A program made the translations under genes and the position numbers. A DNA stretch of 41,655 nt. It comes from Bacillota bacterium (GTDB lineage Bacteria > Bacillota > Clostridia > Christensenellales > Pumilibacteraceae). Positions 7,733-17,139 of this stretch are shown piece after piece. Every line of letters begins with the position of its first letter. Position 1 is the stretch's first letter. The notes under the pieces were generated by a model, which saw only the letters and a list, made by a program, of their open reading frames with translations, was not told the DNA's origin and made no database searches. Where the stretch lies: the NCBI GenBank assembly GCA_019113265.1, contig DXHT01000033.1, forward strand, positions 1 to 41,655, in the 5' to 3' direction.

Positions 7733-9037
7733 TTACAGCGGAAACAGAATATCGAGGGAGAACACGCCGTTCTCTGCGGTCACGCTCATACTGCCGCCGT
7801 ACTTTTCCGCTATGTGCTTTATACTGCGCATACCGAACCCGTGGCGCGATCTGTCCCCTTTGGTAACGGGCAAGCCGTCTTCCAGCGTTATCTCCCCGTC
7901 GTAGCAGTTTTCCATATGCACGGACAAAAACCCGCCCGCAGGGCGACTGGTTATGGATATGCAACGCCTGTCTTTATCCCTTATCCCGCGGACGCTCTCT
8001 ATCGCGTTTGAAAGGGCGTTTCCGAACAGAGAGTATATGTCCGTCTTGCTCATGAACGAGAGCGCGCCTCCGTCCATGACGCAGGTCAGCGTAATGCCGT
8101 TCTTTTCGCACAGCAGACTCTTTTCGGTAAGCACCACGTCGAGAATGTCGTTGCCCGTACGCGCCGCGGCGTCGTATATCATGACCGCATTCTCTATTTC
8201 CTTGACGTAATCCGCATCCGCTACCGTTCTCAGCGCGGATATCTGATGTTTAAGATCGTGGCACTTTATGTTTATTATGTCTATCGTTTCCTTGGAAAGC
8301 TCGAATTGCTCTTTTTCGCGTCGCATAAGCTCTTCCATTATTGCCGCGTCGCTCTGCGCCTTATCGCGCTGGGAAATGCTGAACAGTATCCCGAGGATGA
8401 GCGCGCAGCTTATGACGGCATAAAGGCTTTCCGCCCAGAATGCGAGCGAACTGCGCGTGCTGTCGTCTATCGTTATGCGCGACAGACCTATGCATACGAA
8501 AAGCACGGCAAGGCATACGAGCGTCTTTCCGCGCACGCCGCGCGCTCCCGCCGCGTCCGCACCGAGAACGGATAGAAGAAGCCGCCCGACGACAAATACC
8601 GCAGCACAGCTTATAAGCTCTATCGTCCACGACACCGCCACTATGTTCACACCCGCCGCGCGGCATATCATGGACGCCACGTTGAAGCCCAGGTGCTGCA
8701 TGGCATAGCCGCCCGAACAGTAAAAAAGTATTATCCACGGCGGGTCGGAATAACAGATGGTCATGCACGCGAACGTCAGCGCGAACACAAGCAGATAATA
8801 CGCGAACTTGAACGCCGAATCGCCTATTCCGTCCGAACCCGCTCCGTATACGAATATCGCGCCCGTCGCCCATCCGTACAGCATGGAAACAAGCACTATC
8901 AGTTCTATGCACACGGCGATCCCCACCGCCAGACGCACGACGTATTGCCGCCGTCTGTGAAGATATTTGGAAAGCGCTATCTCTCCCGCAAGTATCTCCG
9001 CAAACATAAGCGTTATCGATACTATAGAACTTATCAT
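7733..9037 (-). CDS. GHKL-type sensor histidine kinase (AgrC/CitA-like, multi-TM N-terminus)
   Basis: Hydrophobic N-terminal half, then IINIKCHDLKHQISALR phospho-acceptor motif, SLFGNALSNAIES N box and RHGFGMRSIKHIAEKYGG G box. Confidence 0.9.
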   Translation of the reverse strand: MISSIVSITLMFAEILAGEIALSKYLHRRRQYVVRLAVGIAVCIELIVLVSMLYGWATGAIFVYGAGSDGIGDSAFKFAYYLLVFALTFACMTICYSDPPWIILFYCSGGYAMQHLGFNVASMICRAAGVNIVAVSWTIELISCAAVFVVGRLLLSVLGADAAGARGVRGKTLVCLAVLFVCIGLSRITIDDSTRSSLAFWAESLYAVISCALILGILFSISQRDKAQSDAAIMEELMRREKEQFELSKETIDIINIKCHDLKHQISALRTVADADYVKEIENAVMIYDAAARTGNDILDVVLTEKSLLCEKNGITLTCVMDGGALSFMSKTDIYSLFGNALSNAIESVRGIRDKDRRCISITSRPAGGFLSVHMENCYDGEITLEDGLPVTKGDRSRHGFGMRSIKHIAEKYGGSMSVTAENGVFSLDILFPL

Positions 9038-9747
9038 ACGCTTCCCCCGATATACCGCGCAAGTTCCGTCATGAACGCCGCGCGGCGCGAACGGCTCATG
9101 CGCAGTTCCTCTCCTGCGACGATTATGTCGTCGCCCCGCCTGTCCTCCACGTATTTGAGATTGACGAGATAACAGTTATTGCAGCGTACGAAATGATAGC
9201 GCATAAGCGACCGCTCCGCTTCCGCTATCGTTCCGCGCACGCGGAAATCCCCGTCGAACAGATGATATACGAGATCGTGATTGCTCGCCTCGACGTATTT
9301 GATGTCGCCGACGTTCACGCTGCGTGTGTCCGAACGGTTCGAAAGCCGTATCCTGCCGCCGCCTATCCTGTGGCTGAGCTCGCGGCACACACGGTCGAAC
9401 TTCGTCATGAATCCGCCCGCGGTAACGGGTTTGAGTATGAAATCCAGCGCGCGCACGGAATACCCTGCAACGGCGTATTGAGCCATATTGGTCACGAACA
9501 CGATTATAGCGTCGTCGCCCGCCGCCCGCACTTTCTCCGCCGCTTCCATTCCGTTCATTCCGGGCATGTCTATATCGAGCAGGAGCACGTCGAAGTCCTG
9601 CTTGTAATCTCCGAAAAAAGCGTACGCATCGGCATATCTGCGGACCTGCACGCCGTGACCGTGCTCCTCGGCATACCGCTCCACAAGTTCGGCAAGCATG
9701 TCGCGCGCAGCAGCATCGTCCTCAACGACAGCCGTTTTGAAATTCAT
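9034..9747 (-). CDS. LytTR-family response regulator
   Basis: Receiver domain (VLLLDIDMPGMNGMEAAEKV) plus LytTR DNA-binding domain (VNVGDIKYVEASNHDLVYHL...YHFVRCNNCYLVNLKYVEDRRGDDIIVAGEELRMSRSRRAAF); ATGA overlap with the kinase. Confidence 0.95.
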   Translation of the reverse strand: MNFKTAVVEDDAAARDMLAELVERYAEEHGHGVQVRRYADAYAFFGDYKQDFDVLLLDIDMPGMNGMEAAEKVRAAGDDAIIVFVTNMAQYAVAGYSVRALDFILKPVTAGGFMTKFDRVCRELSHRIGGGRIRLSNRSDTRSVNVGDIKYVEASNHDLVYHLFDGDFRVRGTIAEAERSLMRYHFVRCNNCYLVNLKYVEDRRGDDIIVAGEELRMSRSRRAAFMTELARYIGGSV

Positions 9748-9788
9748 CTTTCTTCCTCCGTCACTTTCCTCATCCCGTCAGCACCTGA

Positions 9789-9818
9789 ATTATACACCCA
9801 CCCCCCGTCGATTGTCAA
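9789..9818 (-). promoter_or_regulatory. Promoter for the two-component operon
   Basis: Reverse strand TTGACA-18 bp-TATAAT upstream of the response-regulator gene. Confidence 0.75.
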
Positions 9819-9871
9819 TACTTTTTTATAAACGAGCTTTTTACGATGAATATTTCTCAGGGGAAAAGGAG

Positions 9872-9891
9872 GACTTCCTTGCAAGGAAGTC
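9872..9891. repeat. Perfect 20-bp palindrome GACTTCCTTGCAAGGAAGTC
   Basis: Sequence equals its own reverse complement; preceded by TTTCTCAGGGGAAAAGG. Confidence 0.85.
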
Positions 9892-10138
9892 ATTGTTGCG
9901 CCGTTTGTTTGTCTGCGTTAAATTCGCGCCGGTTGTTTGCGTTCACACTCACGGCCGCGCTGTGCACGGCGCGAGTGTTCCTCGGGCATTGCGCGAACGC
10001 CGGCGGACGGGTGCAATAGTCGCGCCGATTGTTGATTTCCGTAAGGCTTTCGTTTTAAGTAATTCGCTTCGTACCGCATGCCCACCGCAAGGTGTGCGAA
10101 AAGATACCGCAGGCGCGGAGAGCAAGGTTAAGAAGCAA

Positions 10139-10170
10139 AACTCCGTATGAATTGTAAAACAAACGGAGTT
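10139..10170. repeat. Hairpin AACTCCGT...ACGGAGTT in noncoding DNA
   Basis: 8-bp arms, 16-nt loop, followed by T/A-rich sequence. Confidence 0.6.
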
Positions 10171-10214
10171 CAAGCTTTTATATATAAGGATTTTAAGTTT
10201 CTCGGGGAAAGGGG

Positions 10215-10258
10215 TGCGGGGGAAGACACCTCTTTTCAAAGAGGGGTCTTCCCCCGCA
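10215..10258. repeat. 44-bp near-perfect inverted repeat, candidate interspersed repeat element
   Basis: TGCGGGGGAAGACaCCTCTTT-TC-AAAGAGGgGTCTTCCCCCGCA with one arm mismatch; flank TTTCTCGGGGAAAGGGG resembles the flank of 9872-9891. Confidence 0.8.
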
Positions 10259-10287
10259 AAAACTTTTCTCAAAAGCTCACAAAAACT

Positions 10288-12159
10288 CTACTCGATAACG
10301 GCGCTGTCCGAGGGCATGCGCCAGTCGCCGCGCGGCGAGAGAGACACGCTTCCCACTTTCGCGCCGTCGGGCAGACAGTTGCGCTTGAATGCGGAGGTAA
10401 AGAACCTGCGGAAGAACACTCCCAGCCACTTGTCCACTTCCTCTTCGGAATACTCGCCTTCGAATGCGGCAAGCGCGAGGCGGCGTATCTTGGCGCGGGA
10501 CGAGCCGCGGCGTATCAGATGATAGAGGAAGAAGTCGTGAAGCTCGTACGGTCCGATTATCTTTTCCGTCGGCTGAACGACTACGTCCCCGCCCGTGGGC
10601 AGAAGTTCGGGGCTGACGGGCGTATCCAGCACGTCGCGCAGTACACTGCCGACGGCGGGCAGACGCTCCGCCTCATACGCCACAAGTCTGCGGACGAGCG
10701 TTTTGGGAATGGACGCGTTGACCGCGTATGAACTCATGTGGTCGCCGTTATACGTACACCAGCCGAGGGCAAGCTCCGAAAGGTCGCCCGTACCTATAAG
10801 AACAGCTCCGCTCATGTTGGCTATGTCGAAAAGCACCTGTGTGCGCTCGCGCGCCTGCGCGTTCTCGAAAGCTATATCGGTAGACTTGTCGTCGTGACCT
10901 ATGTCGCGCAGGTGGAGTCTGACGCTCTCCGTTATGTCCACGACGCGGAAGTCCGTGCCGAGAGCGACGGAAAGTGCCTCGGCATTGCGGCGAGTCCTGC
11001 CCGTCGTGCCGAAACACGGCATGGTCACCGCCGTTATGTTACTGCGCGGCAGACCTACCTCGTCCACGGCGCGCGCCGCGACAAGCAGTGCGAGAGTGCT
11101 GTCCAGTCCGCCCGAAACGCCGACGACGCACTTCTTTATACCGCAGTTGGACAAGCGCCCCGCAAGCCCCGCCGTCTGCAAGCGGAGTATGTCCTCCGCG
11201 CGCTTGTCAAGTTCACCCTTGACGGCGGGTACGAATGGGTTTTTGTCCGGTTTCCTTTCAAGAGGAGTGACGCGCTTATTTAGCTCGAACGGCACTTCCG
11301 TGTATCCCGCGCGGCGGGCGCAACCGAAACTCGTCATGCGGCGACGTTCGTGCGCGAGGTATTGAAGGTCTATATCCGCAACTATGAATTCGTCCGAGAA
11401 CAGCTCGCCCTCCGCCGCCACTCTGCCGTTTTCCGCTATCAGGTTATGCCCCGCGTACACCGTGTCCGTCGTGGATTCGCCCTTGCCCGCGTCCGCATAT
11501 AAATAAGCGCAACAGAGCTTTGCGGACTGCATCGCCACGAGCGAGCGGCGGTAATCCGCTTTCGCTATCGTCTCGTCGGATGCGGAAGTGTTGCATATCA
11601 CGAGCGCGCCCGCGAGAGCGTGCTCCGTCGACGGGCTGTCGGGGACCCAGAGATCCTCGCATATCTCCGCCGCTATGGTGAGTGCGCCGCCCTTTTCGGC
11701 GAATATCAGTTTCGTACCGAACGGGCAGTTCAGCTTTTCGTCGAAGTCGTTTTCGCCCGTAAAAGCCGTGAACATACGCGCCTCGTAAAACTCCGAGTAG
11801 TTGGGAATGTGCTTTTTGGGAACGACTCCGAGCACTCTTCCGCGCTGCAGCACGAACGCCGCCGAATACAGCTTGCCGCGCATCATGGCGGGCGCGCCGA
11901 ACACGGTCACGACATCCTTTCCCTCCGTGCTGTCCGTTATCCTGTCCACCGCCTCTTCCGCGCCGCCTATAAGGCTGTCGAGCAGGAACAGATCCCCCGC
12001 GGTGTAACCCGTGACGCACAGCTCGGGAAGCACGAGCAGGCTCGCTCCCGCGCGCTCCGCGCGGTCTATCAGTTCGATTATCTTATCCGCATTGCCCTTG
12101 CAGTCGCCCACGCGTATGTGAGGAGTCGCCGCCGCGACTTTGTATATGCCGTCTTTCAA
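10288..12159 (-). CDS. nadE: Glutamine-dependent NAD+ synthetase
   Basis: N-terminal nitrilase/amidase domain (LLVLPELCVTGYTAGDLF) and C-terminal synthetase domain with VVGVSGGLDSTLALLVAARA P-loop. Confidence 0.96.
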   Translation of the reverse strand: MKDGIYKVAAATPHIRVGDCKGNADKIIELIDRAERAGASLLVLPELCVTGYTAGDLFLLDSLIGGAEEAVDRITDSTEGKDVVTVFGAPAMMRGKLYSAAFVLQRGRVLGVVPKKHIPNYSEFYEARMFTAFTGENDFDEKLNCPFGTKLIFAEKGGALTIAAEICEDLWVPDSPSTEHALAGALVICNTSASDETIAKADYRRSLVAMQSAKLCCAYLYADAGKGESTTDTVYAGHNLIAENGRVAAEGELFSDEFIVADIDLQYLAHERRRMTSFGCARRAGYTEVPFELNKRVTPLERKPDKNPFVPAVKGELDKRAEDILRLQTAGLAGRLSNCGIKKCVVGVSGGLDSTLALLVAARAVDEVGLPRSNITAVTMPCFGTTGRTRRNAEALSVALGTDFRVVDITESVRLHLRDIGHDDKSTDIAFENAQARERTQVLFDIANMSGAVLIGTGDLSELALGWCTYNGDHMSSYAVNASIPKTLVRRLVAYEAERLPAVGSVLRDVLDTPVSPELLPTGGDVVVQPTEKIIGPYELHDFFLYHLIRRGSSRAKIRRLALAAFEGEYSEEEVDKWLGVFFRRFFTSAFKRNCLPDGAKVGSVSLSPRGDWRMPSDSAVIE

Positions 12160-13247
12160 ATGCCTTCTCCTTTCTTTCTGACCGTTCCCGAACGCACCTC
12201 GAACTCGGTGACTTCGCCCATGCGGGCGCGCACGTCCTCGGGCAGATGCGTACAGGTTATTATCGTCTGGTATGATTTTATCCTCTCTATCAGTTTGGAC
12301 TGACGCTTTTCGTCCAGCTCGCTGAGTACGTCGTCCAGAAGCAGTATGGGATACTCCCCGCTCTCCGCTCCGAACAGCTCCGTTTCGGCGAGTTTGAGCG
12401 AAAGCGCCGCACTGCGCTGCTGCCCCTGAGAGCCGAACGAGCGCAGATCCACGCCGTCAGCTCGGATGGAGAGATCGTCGCGCTGCGGTCCGACGTGAGT
12501 GACGGAAAACTGCCTGTCGCGCTGTCTGCTCTTTTTAAGCGCTTCGAGAAGTCCGCTCTCTATCTCCTCCGACGTTTCGCCGTCCGCGCCCTCATAGCCT
12601 ATCGCAAGCTCTTCGCCGCCCGAAATTTCTTCATGCACTTTCTTGGCGAGTTCCGCTATCCTGTTTGCGAAAATGCGGCGGGTGCGCGTTATCTTCGCGC
12701 CCTCTTTGGCGAGTTGCATGTCCCACACGAGAAGTTCGGCTTCCGTCGGATCGCCTTTGAGCAGTTTGTTTCTCTGCGAGAGTATGCGGTTATAGCGCGT
12801 CAGCGTATAGAAGTACCCGCGCGAGAGCTGACAGAGCGCGATGTCCGCGAACCGCCGTCTTTCGCCCGGTCCTTCCTTTACTATGCGCAGTTCGTCGGGG
12901 GTGAAAAGCACCGTCTTGACCACGCCCATGAGCTCGCCCATGCGCGCTATCGGGTAGCCGTTCACGAGCACCTCTTTCGCCGCGCCCAGCTTTACGGTCA
13001 CCTCGTCCGCGCCCGCCTGTGAGCGCACGCGCACGTTGACGCTCGCGCTCTTCGCACCCCAGCGTATGAGATCCTGCCAGCGCGTCGTGCGACTGCTTCG
13101 CCCCACGCTCGCAAGACGCACGCTCTCCAAAAGATTGGTCTTGCCCTGAGCGTTATCCCCTAAAAACAGGTTTACGCCCCTGCCGGGAGTTATCCCCGCA
13201 GACGCGTAATTCCTGTAATCGGTTATATTCAGCCGTTCTATGAACAT
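12156..13247 (-). CDS. recF: DNA replication/repair protein RecF
   Basis: MFIERLNITDYRNYASAGITPGRGVNLFLGDNAQGKTNLLESV..., GSQGQQRSAALSLKLAE signature, ILLLDDVLSELDEKRQ Walker B. Confidence 0.97.
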   Translation of the reverse strand: MFIERLNITDYRNYASAGITPGRGVNLFLGDNAQGKTNLLESVRLASVGRSSRTTRWQDLIRWGAKSASVNVRVRSQAGADEVTVKLGAAKEVLVNGYPIARMGELMGVVKTVLFTPDELRIVKEGPGERRRFADIALCQLSRGYFYTLTRYNRILSQRNKLLKGDPTEAELLVWDMQLAKEGAKITRTRRIFANRIAELAKKVHEEISGGEELAIGYEGADGETSEEIESGLLEALKKSRQRDRQFSVTHVGPQRDDLSIRADGVDLRSFGSQGQQRSAALSLKLAETELFGAESGEYPILLLDDVLSELDEKRQSKLIERIKSYQTIITCTHLPEDVRARMGEVTEFEVRSGTVRKKGEGI

Positions 13248-15469
13248 CAGTTGCTTGCCACGAAACGGAAATCTCCGAGTACGTCCGTCATGTTGGTTAT
13301 GGCGGCGTTGATGCCCGACGTAAACGCCGAAAGCATTCCGTCCAGCTTTATGCCGGGAACGAGCCGCTCTATGGATGCTATGACGCTGCCGCAGGTAAGC
13401 TCTTCGACGGGAGGCGTTCCGCCGTTCTCCTTGGCGCCGTTTATAGTCGTCCAGACAGCGCCCGCGCGTTCCGCATCCGCTCTGTTCGGCGTGACGTCCA
13501 CGCGCACTCCGAGGGAAATGCTATCCGGGAGCACTCCGTTTATATATCCCGACGCGCCCTCGGTCAGCTTGCCGACGTCTACGGACACCACTATATCCGC
13601 ATAGTCCGTTCCGCCGCTCTTCGTGAGCCTTACCGAGTGCACGGACACGCCGTAAGAGGATACCGACTCGCCGAGAGTGTCCGTCATGTCGCGCAGCGTG
13701 CTGCCCAGCATCTTATCCGTTATCTCCACGGTGTATTCGCCCGTCGACGTTCCCGCGCTCTCCGTTATCTCGGCATAAAGCTCTTTCTGCGTTTGAGTCA
13801 GTCCGCTCGGGTCGTCGCCCGCCTGCATGATCGCCACTATATCGTCAAACGTGTATTTGTCCGTCGGATCGGACACGCCGAACGCTTCGAACACGCCGTC
13901 CTTCATCAGGTCGGAGCAGACGTTCACCCAGCCTTCGGGTATGGTCTGCCCGGGATCCGCCTTCACCACCTGCACGCCGAGCGCGGCAAGCGCGGCTATG
14001 TCCTCGTCCGAATCTATGTCCGCGACGCTCGCAAGTCCCGCTTCGGGGAGCGCGGCTTCGAGCGCGGCGAGGTCGGGCGTATAGAGATCCACGCGCGCTC
14101 CGCCGTCTATGCCGTCCGTCGCGTCAGTGCATATGAGCGTCTGCATAACGGAAATTATATCGTTCTTTGTCACGGACTCATTGTCCATCGCGTTTCTGAG
14201 CGCGCCCGCAAGCATTCCGTATGCGTCCACGGCAAACTCGCCCGCGCCGTCTTCGTTAACCCTGACGGACGAAAGATCGATAAGATCGGCAAGACTGTAT
14301 TCGCCGTCGGAGTTTTCGCAGATAATATTGAGAACACCCGACGCGGACTCGTTGACCGTCGCCTGCAAGTCATATCCCGAAAAGCTCTCCGCTATTATGC
14401 AAAGCCGCTCGAAACGCGTTATACCGTCCTCGCCGTATTTGGCGTTCATCTCATCCGTAATGTAATCCATTTTGCACGTTTCCTGTGCAAGGCGATTGAT
14501 GTTCAGTCGCACGCCGTAGGACGCGTCGGTAAGATCCGCGGTCGCGGAAAAGTACAGTTTCGCGGGTAAAAATGCCGCCGCGACTCCCGAAATATCGGAA
14601 GATACGCCCAGACCCGAAAGCGCGGCTTTTATGGTATCGGTGACGTCCAGCGAAAGCATGACGGTAAAATATACGCCGTCGTCTTCCGCGGAGTACGCGA
14701 TCTTGTCGCCGTCGTCGAGATCGGCGCCGCGCACCAGACTCACCTGTTCTATGCGTATCAGGTCGGACGCCTTATAGCCGCCGAGGAACTGCTCTGCGGG
14801 AGTGTCGGCAAGCATGTCGTCCAGCTTACCCGAATCTATCATGTAACTCTGCGCGAACGCAGCTATCTCACGGTCGGTCATGACCGGCATGGCGTTATCC
14901 GTACGCGTCGTGTCATACGCGCCGAGAGCTTCCGCATCGAAATTTTCGCGTTTTACAATGCTCATGACTGCATCCGCCGCCGAGCCGTCGCCGCTTTCGC
15001 TCTGCGCTCCGCCCGTACTGTCCGTGCCGCCGCCCGTACTGTCCGCGTTGTCGGTTCCGCCCGTGTTACCGTCGGTGCCGCTCTGCGAGCCGCCGTCCGT
15101 ACTGCCTTGGTCGACATTTGGGGACTTGCCCGCCGACTCGATCACGCTGTCAATATACTCTTCGTTTACTACACCGTCTTTAAGAAAAAGCGATCCGCCT
15201 ATCGCGGAATAAAACGCCGCCGAGTCCGTCTCGTCGTACGGATTGGTCACGACGCCCTCGCTCGCTCGCGTAAGATCGTCCACGCACGCCAGCACGTCGA
15301 GTGCGGAAACGCCGAATTTTTCTTTAAGTACGTTGTTACCTATGCTTACCGCCGCTATCGTTCCGCCGACGGACGCGCCGACAAGCGCGATAAAGAGTAT
15401 CACGCTGATTATGAATCCGACGGGATTGTGTCTTTTAAGTTTTGTCTTTCCGTTCACGGCTTTGGACAA
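13247..15469 (-). CDS. Uncharacterised single-pass membrane protein with G/T/S-rich linker and large extracytoplasmic region
   Basis: TTG start proposed at 15469 (GGAGG 8 nt upstream): MSKAVNGKTKLKRHNPVGFIISVILFIALVGASVGGTIAAVSIGNNVL...; linker GSTDGGSQSGTDGNTGGTDNADSTGGGTDSTGG. The tracked start at 15508 lies only 2 nt from the -10. 1-nt TGATG coupling to recF. Confidence 0.75.
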   Translation of the reverse strand: MSKAVNGKTKLKRHNPVGFIISVILFIALVGASVGGTIAAVSIGNNVLKEKFGVSALDVLACVDDLTRASEGVVTNPYDETDSAAFYSAIGGSLFLKDGVVNEEYIDSVIESAGKSPNVDQGSTDGGSQSGTDGNTGGTDNADSTGGGTDSTGGAQSESGDGSAADAVMSIVKRENFDAEALGAYDTTRTDNAMPVMTDREIAAFAQSYMIDSGKLDDMLADTPAEQFLGGYKASDLIRIEQVSLVRGADLDDGDKIAYSAEDDGVYFTVMLSLDVTDTIKAALSGLGVSSDISGVAAAFLPAKLYFSATADLTDASYGVRLNINRLAQETCKMDYITDEMNAKYGEDGITRFERLCIIAESFSGYDLQATVNESASGVLNIICENSDGEYSLADLIDLSSVRVNEDGAGEFAVDAYGMLAGALRNAMDNESVTKNDIISVMQTLICTDATDGIDGGARVDLYTPDLAALEAALPEAGLASVADIDSDEDIAALAALGVQVVKADPGQTIPEGWVNVCSDLMKDGVFEAFGVSDPTDKYTFDDIVAIMQAGDDPSGLTQTQKELYAEITESAGTSTGEYTVEITDKMLGSTLRDMTDTLGESVSSYGVSVHSVRLTKSGGTDYADIVVSVDVGKLTEGASGYINGVLPDSISLGVRVDVTPNRADAERAGAVWTTINGAKENGGTPPVEELTCGSVIASIERLVPGIKLDGMLSAFTSGINAAITNMTDVLGDFRFVASN

Positions 15470-15510
15470 TACGTTCACCTCCGCGGCATTGCCGCTTTTT
15501 CTACGCATTT

Positions 15511-15540
15511 ATTTTACTATTTTTTGCCGCTCATAGTCAA
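15511..15540 (-). promoter_or_regulatory. Promoter for the membrane protein-recF-nadE operon
   Basis: Reverse strand TTGACT-18 bp-TAAAAT. Confidence 0.65.
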
Positions 15541-15615
15541 GGTATTTTTTATTTTTTTAATTCGTTTTAACTAAATACTAATCTTTCATGCCGTCTTTTG
15601 TCCTTCTCCAAACGC

Positions 15616-15644
15616 TTGACTGAAAATGCGGCATATCATACAAT
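15616..15644 (+). promoter_or_regulatory. Promoter for the TraX-family gene
   Basis: TTGACT-17 bp-TACAAT. Confidence 0.7.
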
Positions 15645-15651
15645 AGTATGC

Positions 15652-16431
15652 GTGGAAGACAGTGAGAAAAAAGACGGTGCGTTCGCGCTTACCGGCAATA
15701 TGCTCAAACTCGCGGCATGCGCGTTCATGCTCGTCGATCACACGGGGATGATACTCTTTCCCGACGTCATCGCCCTGCGCATTATCGGACGGCTCGCAAT
15801 GCCCCTGTTCGCTTTTACGTTCGCCGAGGGCTGTTTTTACACCCGCCACAAGTTGCGCCACCTGCTCACCGTACTCATCATTGGCGTATGCACCTCCGCC
15901 GTGGCGTCCGTCGCGCGCGGACAGGTGTGCGGCGACATACTCATAACCTTTTCCCTTTCCGCCGCCGTAATATACGCCCTGGACGCGCTCAAACGCGCCG
16001 TGGTGTCGCGGGACGGGCGCGCCTCCGCGCTTTACGCCGTTCTCCTCGTCCTCGCCGTCGGCGGATCGGTGTTCTTATGCTGCTTTTCGGGAGCGCGCAT
16101 AGACTACGGCATTGCGGGAGTCATGCTTCCCGTCACCGTCCGCCTGCTCGATATGCGCTCGTTCGGCGCGACTTCCGAACTTGCGGAGAGCATTTACAAC
16201 CGCGCTACCATGCTGCTGTGCTTCGGCGCGGGGCTTCTCGCCGTATCCGTCGCTTCGGGCGGAGTTCAGATATTCTGCGTTCTCGCGCTCATCCCGCTCA
16301 TGTTCTACGGCGGGCGACGCGGCAAGGCAAAGCTGAAATACTTCTTCTATATCTTTTACCCCGCACACCTCGCGCTGCTTTGCGGAATATACGTCATCAT
16401 CCACCCGGATATCCTTTCCGCTCTGTTCTGA
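15652..16431 (+). CDS. TraX-family integral membrane protein
   Basis: ALTGNMLKLAACAFMLVDHTGMILFPDVIALRIIGRLAMPLFAFTFAEGCFYTRHKLRHLLTVL... matches the TraX family. GTG at 15652 chosen because the tracked start (15598) lies upstream of the promoter. Confidence 0.8.
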   Translation: MEDSEKKDGAFALTGNMLKLAACAFMLVDHTGMILFPDVIALRIIGRLAMPLFAFTFAEGCFYTRHKLRHLLTVLIIGVCTSAVASVARGQVCGDILITFSLSAAVIYALDALKRAVVSRDGRASALYAVLLVLAVGGSVFLCCFSGARIDYGIAGVMLPVTVRLLDMRSFGATSELAESIYNRATMLLCFGAGLLAVSVASGGVQIFCVLALIPLMFYGGRRGKAKLKYFFYIFYPAHLALLCGIYVIIHPDILSALF

Positions 16432-16605
16432 TACCGTAAAGGAGTGAAAATACGTTGAGACATATCAGTACCACGCGTTGAACGCGTGGTATGCACAAGC
16501 CCTTCAAGGGCATATTACCGGCTTGCGTCTTAAGACGCACTGAATGTTTCGCCAGCCGCAACACATTCTCAGGCTGCCGCTAAAGCGGCAGTCTATTTTT
16601 GCCTA

Positions 16606-17070
16606 TTACTTCTTGCTACCCGTGAACGGGTCATAATATTCTTTCATACTTATTTGGTCACTCATTATATCTTCCTGTAGTTGATTGCGCACATATTCCG
16701 CTATCTTCGCCTCGTTCCGCCCTACCGCATCTACATAGTAGCCTCGGCACCAGAAATGTCTGTTTCCGTACTTGTACTTCAAATTCGCGTGTCGGTCAAA
16801 GATCATCAATGTGCTTTTCCCTTTCAAGTATCCCATAAACTGCGCTACACTTATATTCGGCGGTATCTTCACCAACATATGTATGTGATCGGGACAAGCA
16901 TTGGCTTCTATTATTTCTACTTTCTTCACATCACATAACTCTCGTAGTATTTGCCCAATATCTGTCTTTATCTTTCCATATATTTCTTGCCTGCGATATT
17001 TCGGTGCAAACACTATGTGATATTTGCAATTCCACTTTGAATGTGCTAAACTACTTATGTCACTATTCAT
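16606..17070 (-). CDS. tnpA: IS200-like Y1/HUH transposase
   Basis: 154 aa; HUH motif DHIHMLV and catalytic Tyr motif AEYVRNQ present; reading frame intact. Confidence 0.96.
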   Translation of the reverse strand: MNSDISSLAHSKWNCKYHIVFAPKYRRQEIYGKIKTDIGQILRELCDVKKVEIIEANACPDHIHMLVKIPPNISVAQFMGYLKGKSTLMIFDRHANLKYKYGNRHFWCRGYYVDAVGRNEAKIAEYVRNQLQEDIMSDQISMKEYYDPFTGSKK

Positions 17071-17139
17071 AAAACCTCCTGTGGTAATTTTTGTTGCGGC
17101 TGACTACTCCGCTTCTTATTATACCACAGGAGGTTTTAT
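17069..17139 (-). promoter_or_regulatory. Inverted repeat sequestering the tnpA ribosome-binding site and overlapping its likely -10
   Basis: ATAAAACCTCCTGTGGTA (17069-17086) and TACCACAGGAGGTTTTAT (17122-17139), perfect 18-bp arms; the downstream transcript arm contains AGGAGG-TTTT-ATG, the upstream arm leads into TGGTATAAT. Confidence 0.7.

Noticed and set aside
9949-10272. 107-aa minus-strand ORF MRKVFAGEDPSLKRGVFPRTPFPEKLK...
   Set aside because: Generated by the inverted-repeat DNA; no real protein character.
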